A program made the translations under genes and the position numbers. Under the pieces are notes generated by a model. It made no database searches and had not been told where the DNA came from. It worked only from the letters and a program-made list of their open reading frames with translations. A stretch of 64,000 bases of DNA from Adiantum capillus-veneris (taxonomy: Eukaryota; Streptophyta; Polypodiopsida; Polypodiales; Pteridaceae), in NCBI GenBank assembly GCA_014529385.2, contig CM043968.1:3436501-3500500 (forward strand), read 5' to 3'. Shown one piece after another: positions 48,075-60,046 of this stretch; position 1 is the first letter of the stretch, and each line of letters begins with the position of its first letter.

Positions 48075-49842
48075 ACATGGATCGCGATCCATGTACCTCA
48101 GAGACCAATTTTGCAAAAAAAGTGACCAGTTACAGTGAGCATCAGTGGGACATTGCTCTCATCAAGTTTGCTTGAAAGAAAAACTCAAAAATCACATCAG
48201 AATTAGCTTATAGGGCAAAAACAGCAAAACAGGCAATAGAGACAAGAAATTTGGGTTTTTTCAACTTTTTGGGATCTAAATTCAAAAAGGGGTGAGATTT
48301 GGCTTCTACAGGGCATAGAAAACCTGCATAACAAAATTCATCAAAAAATGCTGCCAAACATGGATCGCGATCCATGTACCTTTTTTACATTTGGGGCTTA
48401 TATTTGAAAAGTACATTCCTGATAACTAGTGGAACAACTTTTCCAAAAGGGACCATGTCAAAAAATTGAAAAAAGTTGGTCAAAATAGCCACATACAGAA
48501 ACTAGTCAAAAACCGCAGGGCAGACAGAAAAGCTCAATTTTGACTAGGAAAAAGTTGTCCAAATTCAAAAAGATTTGGGGAAGATTATCATAACATGGAC
48601 TACAAGTTGACCAAGTTTCATGTCAAAATGAGGTCAAACATGGATCACGATCCATGTACCTCATGAAAAAAAAAATGACTGAGATTTGAGCAGCATGTAG
48701 CTGATATCATTTGGAACAACTTTCCCAAAAGAACCATATGCAAAAAAGTTGTAAAAAGTGGTCAAAAGAGCCAAAAATAGCTCATTGTCAAGACTGACAT
48801 AACAAACTATAGAAGTTAATTTTGGTAGGGCAAAACTGATCCAAATTCAAAAAGACTTATGGAGCAAGGTACAAACATCACAAGCTATAAGCACACCAAA
48901 AGTTTACATCCAAAAGTGGTGGAACATGGATCATGATCCATGTACCCCTGAGAAAATTTTGGATAGAAACTTTTCCATCCCGTAGCAGAGACCATTGTTA
49001 ACAAAAGATCCCAAAGAAATTTTGTCAAAAAAGTTTAAGAAGTGGGTGAAAAGAGCCAAAAACTGTCAAGGTGAAAATCCTAAAACAGACCTAGGGATTG
49101 ACTTTTACTTGACATAAACAAGTCCAGTGATCAGTGGACCAAGGGAAAGCTGTGTGCCAAGTTTCAGTGCAATCTCACACATAGGTACATGGATTTCGAT
49201 CCATGTTTCTTTGTCACAAACTAATACCATATTTGCACCATAGCTAGAGGACATCACAAGGAGTCTAGTGGTCTTTTCAAAAGTGAATTTGGATATCGAA
49301 AACCAAACCAAAAACCCTAAACAGCCAAGTACTCTGTGCAAGTGCCAGAACTAACCTAACTTTCAATCCAGACGTCAATTTTCAAAAAATTTGACACCAT
49401 AGGACCTACTAATCATGCTAAATCTGATGGTACCAAGAGAAGTCAATTTGGGCTCAAAACATGGATCGTGATCCATGTACCCATAGTGACAGCTTGACTT
49501 GAAATTTTCTAGATCAATAGTACACACATAAGAAAACATATCCCCAAGTCCAATTTTGGAAAAAATTGAGTAAATTTGGGTCCAAAGTGAGCAAAACAGG
49601 TGACAGACGAAAACCGTTGTGCAGACCTAGTGTTGGCTATTTGACCTATCAAACCAAGTCCAAATCCAAAACGATTTGAGATTTAGCTTGTGGACATAGT
49701 CAAGAACAAACTCCTAAGAGATCAAGTCCAAATGTGGTTGAACATGGATCACGATCCATGTACCTCAATCTCAAAATTTGATGAAAGTTGGCAACATTTG
49801 CAGAAAAAAATTTGACAGAGGAACATGGATCGCGATCCATTT
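48075..49842 (+). repeat. Eight 20-bp palindromes in a degenerate ~280-bp tandem array
   Basis: Copies of ACATGGATCGCGATCCATGT or close variants start at 48075, 48358, 48638, 48924, 49187, 49459, 49742 and 49823. Spacings are 283, 280, 286, 263, 272, 283 and 81. The first, second and fourth are perfect palindromes; others differ mainly in the central four bases. Most are preceded by an A-rich or GGA context and followed by ACC. Sequence between them is related but much more diverged. The array lies between the 5' LTR and gag. Confidence 0.95.
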
Positions 49843-50163
49843 ACCTCATCATAGTTGGGATATCTGAGTCGATGATCTTGTAGATATACTTGAGTACGTT
49901 CCAAATCTCAAGTTTGAGCTAAAAATACCTTTGGGATGCCAAGATACAAGCCAAAGTTCCTGTCTTCTGGTCCTAGAACTATTTTGAGTGTTGTTTCAAG
50001 TGTAGTTCACTAAAATTGCTCTAACTTTTGATAAACAACTCCAAATTGAGTCAGGTATAGCCAGGAAGAAATCTTGCGGGCAATAGCAAACTTTTAAGGT
50101 ACCCAAAACCAGTTTCCAAAGACCAAAAAGTCACAAATTCTTGACTTTTGAGAGACCTTATCA

Positions 50164-50415
50164 GGGGCAAAAAGGGTAAGTTGCACTAAGCCAAGTTGGG
50201 CTTGTCAAGTACTATCTTGAGAGATTTAAGTAAGCACTAAGAGATTTGAGTAAGTACTATCTTGAGAGATTTGATAAATTGCACTAAGCCAAGTTGGGCT
50301 TGTCAAGTACTATCTTGAAAGATTTGAGTCAACTTATCCCTTACCAGGGGCAAAAAGGGATAAGTTGCACTAAGCCAAGTTAGGCTTGTCAAGTACTATC
50401 TTGAGAGATTTGAGT
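50164..50415 (+). repeat. Three-copy tandem repeat just before Gypsy-C gag
   Basis: Units containing TTGCACTAAGCCAAGTTGGG and TCAAGTACTATCTTGA start near 50179, 50277 and 50358. The last ends a few bases before the first coding ATG at 50421. Confidence 0.9.
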
Positions 50416-50420
50416 GAGTC

Positions 50421-50936
50421 TTGACCATGACAAATCATCTGCCACCAGGGTTCTCTACTCCACTCAGAGACATGAAAAACACAAGAAATGTTGCAATTCC
50501 TTCAACAGAGGGATTGAGAGAATACATAGAGGAGAGGCATCCTCTGATCAACAAACGAAGCGTGAGATTCATTAGAACCAATGAATCCATGCTAGTTCTT
50601 ACGGATTACACTTATGAGGGCTTGTATAGATTCACAAACGGGGATCCATATATCTTCTACAAGTGTGTAGAACCCTATGTTGGAGAGATGCCATTACATA
50701 AGAACCTCTATGTATTCACATATACAGATGCCCACGGAGTGCAATTTTTGATGGTAGACAAGTATGGAAGAGAGTACAAACTTGTCGATCCAATTGACTT
50801 AGAACGATATACATACAAAGGTACACTGATCTCTACTTACTTTCAGTCAAAAATTATGCCAAAACACACATCAGAGAGGATTCCACCGGGATTTTCTCCA
50901 AGACAAGAGGAGAGAGCGACAGATTGTTTAAATTAG
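50421..50936 (+). pseudogene. Gypsy-C N-terminal ORF of unknown role
   Basis: An uninterrupted 171-residue frame opens MTMTNHLPPGFSTPLRDMKN and includes YEGLYRFTNGDPYIFYKCVE and MVDKYGREYKLVDPIDLERY. A related version lies at 62440-62860, so it is an inherited part of this element lineage. I recognise no domain. Position suggests it is the N-terminal part of gag, separated now by a stop and shift at 50934. Confidence 0.65.
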
Positions 50937-50968
50937 TGATTGGACCACAATGATGAAGACCATATCAA

Positions 50969-52069
50969 GTGGCCCAATGTGTTAAAACAAAGTACAATGG
51001 ATCAGCAGATCCATATGCTCATGTCTCACTCTTCAAACAAGTGTTGAGAGCTGAACAGATTGCAAATTTCCATACTCAGTATGAGGGATTTGGGTTGAGA
51101 TTAAAAGGGACAGCCTTGAGTTGGTTCCAACCACTAAATAGAGATGATTTTTCCAACATAGCTCAACTCTTGAAAGAATTTATAGAGGAGTTCTCAAAAA
51201 GGGGAATCAAGTGCAACACGGTGTCACAAATCTACACTTTCAAGCAGAAAGTGAACAAAAGAGTGAAGGAAGCTTTACTTTGATTCAAACAATACATAGA
51301 GAGATGTCCTACATGGGAGCTGCTGCAAGATGAGAGATTATCAGTTCTCTTCATAGAGGGCTTGAGGAATGAAACTCTTAAAAAAGACCTACATTTGAAA
51401 GGATGCACGTCATTTGAGCAAGTCACTAGAGAAGCTCTATATCTAGTTGACAATTGCAAGGCCTACAAAAAGGTAGGTGAAGATACAGACAACACTACTA
51501 GTAGTGCCTCATCTCCAAACAGCAAACCCACCACAAAGCAATATGTTCAAACTCCTTGGGAACCAATCATTGATCAAGTGGTCGAGGGGGTGATCAGAAG
51601 AATAAACCAAGGCTACAAACAAAACATGAATGTACGACAACCACAATTGAGGAGATGTAATACTTGTGGAGGGGATCATCCCACTCCATGGTGTAGCACG
51701 CAGCCAAAGACGCAACAAATGCTAGAGCAACAACCACCTCTTTTGAATGATGGCAGAGTAGTATTCAGCTACACTCAGCCAACACATGTGCCACAACCTA
51801 CACAAAATCAATACTCCATGGATGTGAATACGCTCATGTTCATAGCCAATCATGAGTATGGTTCAAAGAACATCCTCACAAGGCAAGAACAACCATCGGC
51901 TGGATCACCAGCTATGAAACAAGAAGGTCCATGCTATGAATGTGGTGGTGATCATTGGGTACAAGGTTGTCCAAACAAATCAAATTATTTGTATTTTATG
52001 AACGTTGTGGGATTGACCATCTACGCCAACATTGTGCTAAAAATCCAAATTACAGGGGGAAAGCAATAA
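50969..52069 (+). pseudogene. Gypsy-C gag with two short zinc knuckles
   Basis: A gag domain is clear: SWFQPLNRDDFSNIAQLLKE, FIEEFSKRGIKCNT, FKQYIERCPTWELL and LFIEGLRNETLKKDL. A TGA at 51281 is one step from CGA. Two knuckles, CNTCGGDHPTPWC near 51655 and CYECGGDHWVQGC near 51932, are spaced CX2CX3HX4C, one residue shorter than usual. The frame continues to near 52300, where the 2.8-kb insertion sits in a coiled-coil segment. Confidence 0.85.
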
Positions 52070-52303
52070 TGAATGTTGTAGGCGTGATGCCTTCTTCAAG
52101 TGGATCTGAGATATTCCTTGAAACATAATGACTCGAGCTTAAGATCAAGAAGCTTCCAAAAACGCAATCGTTGAGGAGGAACCCACATTGCCTGTTCAAA
52201 CAGAAATTGAGAATATATCAGTGAGAACTGCAAGAAAATCATGGAAAGCCAAACAGGATAAAAGGAAAGCAAAGAGGCTATAGGAGAAAGGTGCTTTGGA
52301 AAC

Positions 52304-54399
52304 TGTGAGGTCCCCACCCCGCCGTATTCAGACGGCGGATCTGATGCTAAACCTGGTGGCCACTAGATCTATAGCGGAAGCAAACAAAGTGGTTCAAGGT
52401 TCATCTAGCGGATGATCTCTCATCACAAAGTGAGTCGAGTTCGAGCCTACTAGCAATGAGATCTAGCTCCACCTCGCAGGGGAAGTGTGCTTAACTTATC
52501 TAGCGATCCTAAGACCCACCTTCCAAGAGGGGAGAAATCCCGAGTGCCTTTTTCCCCATGTTTCAGAGGCACGTACACTTGAGACTTCACCGCTCTAGGG
52601 GCAATGAGTATTACTAGTGTCGATTTAAACACTATGGGGACAGAGAGTTCCCGACCAATCGGGACCACCCTTCTCATAGGCATTGGCAACCTGAGCCAAG
52701 CCCCCACTTTCCACCCCCACACTCACACTTCCTTGTGTGTCCTAATTACTACCACAAGGATTGTTCAACATAAAAATTCCTTGATTAGATTCCGAATCAC
52801 AATGTTCGTTAAGAGAGCCCTTCAATCAGTATTGCAAAGCGGCACCAAGAAAGGACTCTAGTAAAAATTCTACTCAAACTTATTCATTAAAATTTCAATG
52901 TTGTGGAGGTACAACATCCCCCCTCCAGCGAGAGTTTACTCCTCCCGTTGTCGCCTAGCTGTCCATACAACTAGGTATGTCCACCGCATAGAAAGCACAA
53001 CATGGACATTCCCACCGCATAGAAAGCAAGACGTGGGTTCCCACCGCATAGAAAGCAAGTTGTGGATATCCACCGCTTAACCAGCAGTCGTGGATTCAAG
53101 AGCCCTTAACCAGGAACTCTGCCCCCTGTGATCAAGAGGGGGTTCAGGACTAATTAAACATTGGAATTAGAATGAACATGCCGAGCTAAATTTTCACTAG
53201 CAGACATTCTTTCCTATTGAAAACAGTATATCCGTCAATCATTTATTTCCTACTTTAGACTTAATATACAAATGAATTCAAATGCTGAGGTTTCCGTCAG
53301 ATTTCTCCAACATATTTGGGGGTATGTTCTTTCCTAGCTAAACGTGTGCAATGTTAAATTAAACAACTTGAATAAAATTGTGATCTACCTCTTCCATTTC
53401 TTCGTCAATGGCTCGTGAGATGGCCGGTGCTTGTTTGTCCATGGGAGCTTTTCCTTTTCCATTCACATTGCTCGTTCCCGCCTCGCGGTCGTGGGCACCA
53501 CCGAAGCGAGTTCTCTTAACCGGGGTTATTTTATACTCACTACTTTAAATGATAAACTTGGAGAAAAAAGCTAATGTCTGGTAGCATCATAACAATCCAA
53601 ATGATAGATTAGAATCATTGAACAATTCCCCTTATGTGAGAGGGTTAGATTTTTCCTTCGAGACATAGTAATTTTACGGATAATACTTTACTTGTCCTAT
53701 GGGAACCGGCTCTAAAGTTAATCGCTTGGCTTAGATGATTAAGAATTTCAAAATTTTACTAATTAAATTACAAGAGAGATGAATTAAGTAAGCTCAATCA
53801 CTTTCCTCATGCAATTAGAAAGATGCAGAATTACCGCATGCATAGGTGAGAGAAAATTCTCTACTTAGTGGCTTAATGATGGATTAATTTTACCTTAATC
53901 ACATCTTATTGTATGAGAAAATTAATCTAACTTAGTTACACCAATATTGTGTGGTAAAAGAATGAATTTCATCAAATCTACATCATTACCGGCTTGACAA
54001 TTAATTACTATGCTGCCTAGAGAGAGAAATCTCTCCTAATCATGTATTAATCATTGATTAAAAGTGATGAATGGCTGCATAATTAGCTATTGGATGATGA
54101 TTATGTAATGGAATATAGCTAAGGAGAATTAGAGAGCATCTATTGGGAATTATAGCTAGGATTAAGCATAGTAGACGAGGAATTAAGAGAATGATGAAGA
54201 GAATTACAGAAGAGCATAAATTAAATCATGATTATCGTGATTAGGGGCTGAAAATCCTCTCGATTATCTGATCCAAATGAGTTCTCAAGACGAGAATCCG
54301 GCAGCACTTCCCTCCTTTGCTCTCCTCCAAAAACTGTGTGGGCCGGCAGCACCTTTCCAAGGTGTGTGTAGGTGTGTGTGTATTGGGTGTGTGTGTGAG

Positions 54400-54451
<52 letters not shown>

Positions 54452-55117
54452 CACACCCTTAAATAGGCTCCTCCAAGCTGAAAATCAACCAGCCTTGCTA
54501 TTTGCATCTGAGTGGGCTCTCACATTATGCATGGCAAGTCTAGTTTCCTGTCTACCAAGTGTCCAGTTAGCTAGTCTAACTGGCTCTCACACTCATTCTC
54601 AAGCTTGGAAAATCTCCCAGAACTCCCACAAGACAAGAGGGCGTCCCCTACCTGCTAAAGCTGGCTCTGAGTGGCCTAGAACCTGTTCCCACACAGCCTC
54701 GAGCCCCGGTGCCTCCCCGCACAACTTTAGGAAAAATTGGTTTTTGGCTAAAACGGCCCATACAAGTCGGAATTTAATGCCGTAAATTGCTATACTAAGC
54801 TCTAACTAAGGCGTACTGGTCCGAGTACGTGCCATATTTAGCAATCCGCGGGGTCCGAAAATGCATTTTTTTCAAATTCGAGGTACGGGTGCAGTTTTTC
54901 GAGACGATCAAAACTGAACGGGTCGGGTAACCAAAAACTTACTATTTTTGGAATTTTTTTACAAAAATTATTTTAATTCACATTTCGAAGCTTTAAAACA
55001 TTCTAAACATCATGGCACTGACAGAATTTGGAAAACTGCTAAAAATAGTAACTTTTTCCATTATGATCTTTTCATGGTACAATGGTGCTCTTTTCGCTCA
55101 GGGTTGGAGACCTTACA
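52304..55117. mobile_element. 2.8-kb LTR-like insertion (possible solo LTR) with GAAAC duplication
   Basis: It begins TGTGAGGTCC and ends GGAGACCTTACA, with near-inverted TG...CA termini, and is flanked by GAAAC at 52299-52303 and 55118-55122. Removing it and one GAAAC restores the surrounding Gypsy-C frame. No ORF, primer site or internal LTR copy was found, which fits a long solo LTR. It contains four units around CCACCGCATAGAAAGCA (52979-53095) and a (GT)n(GA)n tract at 54361-54452. Confidence 0.8.
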
Positions 55118-55221
55118 GAAACTGAACTAAATCAAACAAAAAAAGAGCTTAGATAAGAGCAACAAAGCCAGAAAAATGCAAAGAGACTAAAGAGTCAAAA
55201 ACTAACTCGGGAGGTTCAGTC

Positions 55222-56520
55222 TTGGTCGACAAAGTCTTTCAACCTTTAGATGCAATTTTGAAGGTCTATGAAGGTAGGCTAAAACCCAATCAAACCCAAG
55301 AGGATAGATGGCTAATATATCCTCATCCAAGGTATGAAAAACAGAGGTTGCAAATGTGTAAGGATCTCATCCAGAAGGCCCAAGCTCTTATAGAACCAGT
55401 TCCAAATGCTCCAAAAATGGAGTTGCTAATCCGTGTAAACATCCAGGAATTGGAAAGCCATGATATTGTAAACAGAGACCAGGAAGAGCCAAGACTTGAG
55501 ACACCTGTAGATACAAGGGAAGTGGCCAATACCACAGATAGAGTGGGTTCACAACAAGCAATGATGCCTATTCCGGAGGTAGAAGAACCGTGGCCACAAT
55601 CCTTGTCGGAATCAATCAGAAACCAAAAAGATGGTAGTGCTACTTTACAGTCAGCACCTATCCCTGAGATAAATATGGATCGCTAATTTTTCCCACGGGA
55701 TATAAGATCTTTATATGGGAATGTTGGGTCTGTCACATCTGAAGAGAATAAACCACACTCTCTAAAAACTTTGTCATCTTTCATAGGAGAACTTGAAACA
55801 AAATCGAAGGTTAAAATGGTACCTTCTTAGTGGAAAGCCACACCAAAAATGACGGATACCAAGAGCTTGCACGAATTGATGTCTTCTCCTATACAATGCA
55901 CACTTTATCTCTCAGAGCTATTAAAAATTAGACCGCACGTATGGGGCCAAATGGGCAAACACCTGGAAAAGATGGGGTTGAAAATCCCTTCACATGACCA
56001 ACTTGCGGACAAAAACATGGATGACACTTTGCCTAAGAATCCACAAACGAAGCCAGTACCAGTAAATAAGGTGGGTGACTACTGTGAAGGAGAATAAGGA
56101 AACACCACCTTACCACTTGAGTACAAAGGAGTAAATACGGTTTCTATATTAGATAGTGGGATAGGAACTTCCATTGCAACCAAATAAGTAAGGAAAAAAT
56201 GGGGAAAGCCTGCTCTTACAAAAACTCGAATGAAATTGCAATTAGCAGATGGATATGTGGAGAAATTAATAGAAATATTAGAACAAATCATTGTATCCTT
56301 GTGTGGCATATAGTATGAGCATACCTTTTCCATAATGAATTTTGACAAGAGAAGCAACTTTGACATCATATTTGGCAGACCATTCATGTGTCAGCTCAAA
56401 ATGGTACAAGACTAGGGCTATGACTATATCTACCTGAGACACAAAGAGGTCAATACGAAAATTAGTGTCAAAGATCATAGTTATAGAGATGTAGAGCAAA
56501 CCCGGGGGAAGAATTAAACT
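55222..56520 (+). pseudogene. Gypsy-C linker and aspartic protease-like domain
   Basis: One frame, broken by stops, runs from MVDKVFQPLDAILKVYEGRL through an acidic linker to a retropepsin-like domain at about 56140-56430: SILDSGIGTSIATK carries the catalytic Asp, followed by MKLQLADGYVEKL and FDIIFGRPFMCQLKMVQD, the expected order of a plant gypsy protease. TAA and TAG codons interrupt it. No reverse transcriptase follows. Confidence 0.7.
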
Positions 56521-56555
56521 CCACAACTGATTTCAAAAGCAAAGCGCATGTTTGC

Positions 56556-58560
56556 ATGTACGAAGCTCTTGAGAGTGTAAGTCTAAGGAAGGAGGATTGT
56601 ATTCTTGATCAACCTGTTGAGGACACACACTATATTCTAGAACCATTTCTAGAGGAGTTATTTGAATCCTTTGGATGGGATCAAATACTGGCCACTCTTG
56701 ATGTATGTGTGATTGAGGTGACCCTAACTAAATTTTGTGATGAAGAAGGATATGATATCATTACATTATTTAAAATAAAGGTGTTGAAGGAAGCTAATGA
56801 AGTTTGTGAGTATGAAAGCAAAAAAGGTGAGACAGATAGCTACGTCCTAGAGCATGGTACCAAAGTGCAAACGAAGGAAGTAGAGCAACCACGAGAATAT
56901 GTCATCATTGACATACCTGAAGAATCAACAAAAAGCTCTTTCAAAAAAGCCAATTCCAAAAAGATTGCAATCATCAAATGCTCTATAAATGCAAGATCAA
57001 GACAAGAACAAGGATAAGGAAGAAGATCAATTATCTCCTACAACAATCAAATACATCATATGTGGAAAAACAGGACTCAAATCACATGTTCAACTATGAT
57101 AGATCTAGAATCAACAAAGAATCTAATGACTTATGGAACATGGATCATGATGGGAAATCCACCAATCAAAGAGCTAGAGGACATTGTGTACACAAGTTCA
57201 AAAATGCCAATTTCTAGCTTCGGAGTGGCAGAAGCTGTACTCAAGTTGAGTATTGGGGAGTATAAGGATACTTTCCACATAATCAAATCCCATCATATCA
57301 AAGAGAGTCTGATCCTAACAAAAAGTTGGAGGAACATCTTCTTTCAACCATAAGGAAAATCTTCAGCAACAATACCATCAAAAATCCCAAAAGTACCTCA
57401 AGTCAATGCAAAGAAGGAGCAACCAACCATCGCAGAAAAAGGTAATGCAAAGGTAAACACTGAAGTATATCAACCTCCCTAGACGACTTTACCTTCAACG
57501 AGCCTACATCAAACTTCCAACAAAGCCTCTACATCAAGAGCCACACCATCAACAATGCAATGAAAACCAAAGCAAAAATTCTATCAACCAAAGTTTCCAT
57601 CACAAAAAAGCATACATAAGAAATCGAAGAATGTCAACCGAATGATTGTATCCTAAAAGCACATCCAAGTCAAAGACCCATTTTGGATACATGAAGCACA
57701 ATTTGAACCACAACAACAAAAAGTGACAGGGTGGGTAGCATCAAATGAGTCAACCACTGCTCAGGGCTATTTCCAAGGAAACATTAATGTTTGGGCCAAA
57801 AAGCCTAAAGTAATAGCCTAGACCTACCCATCTCAACCAGCAAGTTCTACAAAGAACAAGACACACAATCAACACAAGGCAAACAACTCAAGCAGGAGAA
57901 AGAACAACATCAAAAGACATTAAAAGGAAAGATCAAAGAAGCAAACAATGTGACAAGTATGGGTACCAAAGTCAATCATTAGCCAAGCTACTCAACAAAC
58001 AGCGGTGAAGCAACGGCTAATTCCAGTCAAGATACTTGAAGCACAAGGATTCTATGCAGGTAACACTCAAATATGGTTACCAAAAAGTGTCGCTCAATTT
58101 GGAACAACCAAGAGAAATCATGCAGCACCAGCTTCTATCCAAAGGCAAGCAATGAAAACCAAGGGCCAACAAAAGCCAACTACAATGAAGGCAGCTACAA
58201 TCTCTAGATAGGTACCTCGTCATCAACTCCAAAATCAAGGCTTCTACAAAAGTAAACCATCAAATATGGATGTTGAAGCCTAGTGTCCATCAAATTATAG
58301 AAGAAGATAAAATGCAGAAGATGGTCACACAAGTACCAAAGACAAGGTGGATTCCAAAATTGCTCATAGAAACTCAATCACAAAGAACCCACACATATCA
58401 ACAATTTCTTCTCATGGGAGATAAAGCAAAAGTTACATCAGTCCCTACAAGAGCTGAAAGACTTGTTTCACAAAGCAGTGTGAACATACAACAAGTAAGT
58501 CAAGAGGACCCACAGTATGCCAGTCTAATAAAAAATGGTGTCATCTAGAGACCAACACAA
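56556..58560 (+). other. Gypsy-C 3' region with unrecognised open frames
   Basis: Frames at 56556-57017, 57060-57353, 58005-58211 and 58270-58548 are Gln/Lys/Thr-rich and lack family motifs. The second has a faint protease-like layout but no catalytic DSG. I do not call them genes. Confidence 0.4.
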
Positions 58561-59728
58561 TGGAAAAGGCCTAGATTTCAAGAACTTGTGGAATTGGGTT
58601 TCTAGCCTTGAACAAGTAATTCCAAGTCGCCATTAAAAATACATGGCACAAAAGTTAGAGTCGGGCAGCTAAGCCACTAAATGAGCAAGGCATTAGTCCC
58701 AAACCTTCATGTAATATTCTCCGTGGTCTAAGTGTCTTAGTAATTCTAGGTACTGATCAAGCTAGAAGAGTTGAGCATAGTTACATTGTGTCGCTCATGC
58801 TAGTATAGGTGAGCATAAGAGTCGAAGTCATTGTAGTATAGTGGTGGTAAGTGAAGGAGGAAGTCCAGAAGACACTCACACACTCAGCACAATGAGATAT
58901 GAGTGGAGAAGCTTCTACATCGAAAACCCTTCTCGAAAACGTGGAAGCTATTCCGACGTCCTTTGATGTCACATGTGCTACATTTGTTCCTTGAAGCACC
59001 CATCAACTCCATATCTTACACTGCATGCTTTTGTGTGAAAATTTGTCATAAGCATATAGAGTGTCCCATAATTGGCACTTTCATTAGGCACTCTTCCTTT
59101 GTTTCTCCCAAGCACTCACCTTGCATGACAGGTACTTCAAGTCCAAATGCTCAACTCCAATAAGAGTGTATACCAAAGGCACTTTTTTTCCACCGGGTTT
59201 TTTTCCTTTGGTCATCCAGGTTTTAAGACCCTGACCTAGAAACCCTCATCATCAACTTTTTGTATATATTCCTTCTACACCAACAATAAGGAAATGTCTA
59301 CCAAAATCAATTGACGACGACTTGGAGCAAACACTGCAGGTTTCCATATGCTTATCAAGAGCATCTTTTATCTCCAAAATCCACAACAAAGCTCCATCAA
59401 ACAATGGCAAGTCAAAGAATGGCCTACAACTACAAGTAATGACAAATTCTGCAAGAGAGCCATCAACAACAATCAAGAGTATCTCACACAGTGCTTCAAC
59501 ATTGGTCACCTATTGTGCAGACAACTCAAATTATAGTGGACATGGAAAGCGTACCCATCATAAAGTTTACACCACAAAGAGGATTGGTTCTATAAACTCA
59601 AAACCATTAAAATCCTTCTTCATGGTGGCCAAGATTGGCAACAAAGAAAAGACTGCACAATGAGAAGAAAAGTTGTCTCGATAATCAAAGACCAAGTCAC
59701 GTATCAACAACATGCCAGATATGAGTCA

Positions 59729-59990
59729 CTCAAGGAAGGGGCAAGTGTCATCAACGACAAAGCACTTTGTAAGCTAGAGTCCAACCTTGAAGACAAAGCT
59801 GAAGTCCAACCTTGAATACACAGTTGAAGTCCAATCTTGGAGACACAATTGAAGTCCAACACACGCATCAAAAAGAACACATCAGAGATAAAGAACTCAA
59901 GGAAGGGGGGAGCATCATCAACGACAACACACTTTCCAAGCTGAAGGCCAACCTTCAAGACAAAGCTGGTTGAAGACCGACCGTCAAGAC
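59729..59990 (+). repeat. Short tandem and direct repeats near Gypsy-C 3' end
   Basis: AGTCCAACCTTGAAGACA-type units of about 30 bp recur three to four times at 59775-59860. A block starting TCAAGGAAGGGG at 59729 recurs at 59890. Confidence 0.85.
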
Positions 59991-60031
59991 AAAGCTGAAG
60001 AAAACCCTATAACAAGACTCCGCAAGGTCGT

Positions 60032-60046
60032 GTAGAAAGGGGGGAA
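60032..60046 (+). promoter_or_regulatory. Gypsy-C polypurine tract
   Basis: GTAGAAAGGGGGGAA lies directly before the 3' LTR, as expected for plus-strand priming. Confidence 0.85.

Noticed and set aside
48075-49842. CRISPR-like repeat array
   Set aside because: Units of about 280 bp are degenerate throughout, spacers are related to each other, and the sequence is inside a eukaryotic LTR retrotransposon.
57060-57353. Second protease domain in Gypsy-C
   Set aside because: The layout is faintly similar but no catalytic DSG/DTG motif is present.
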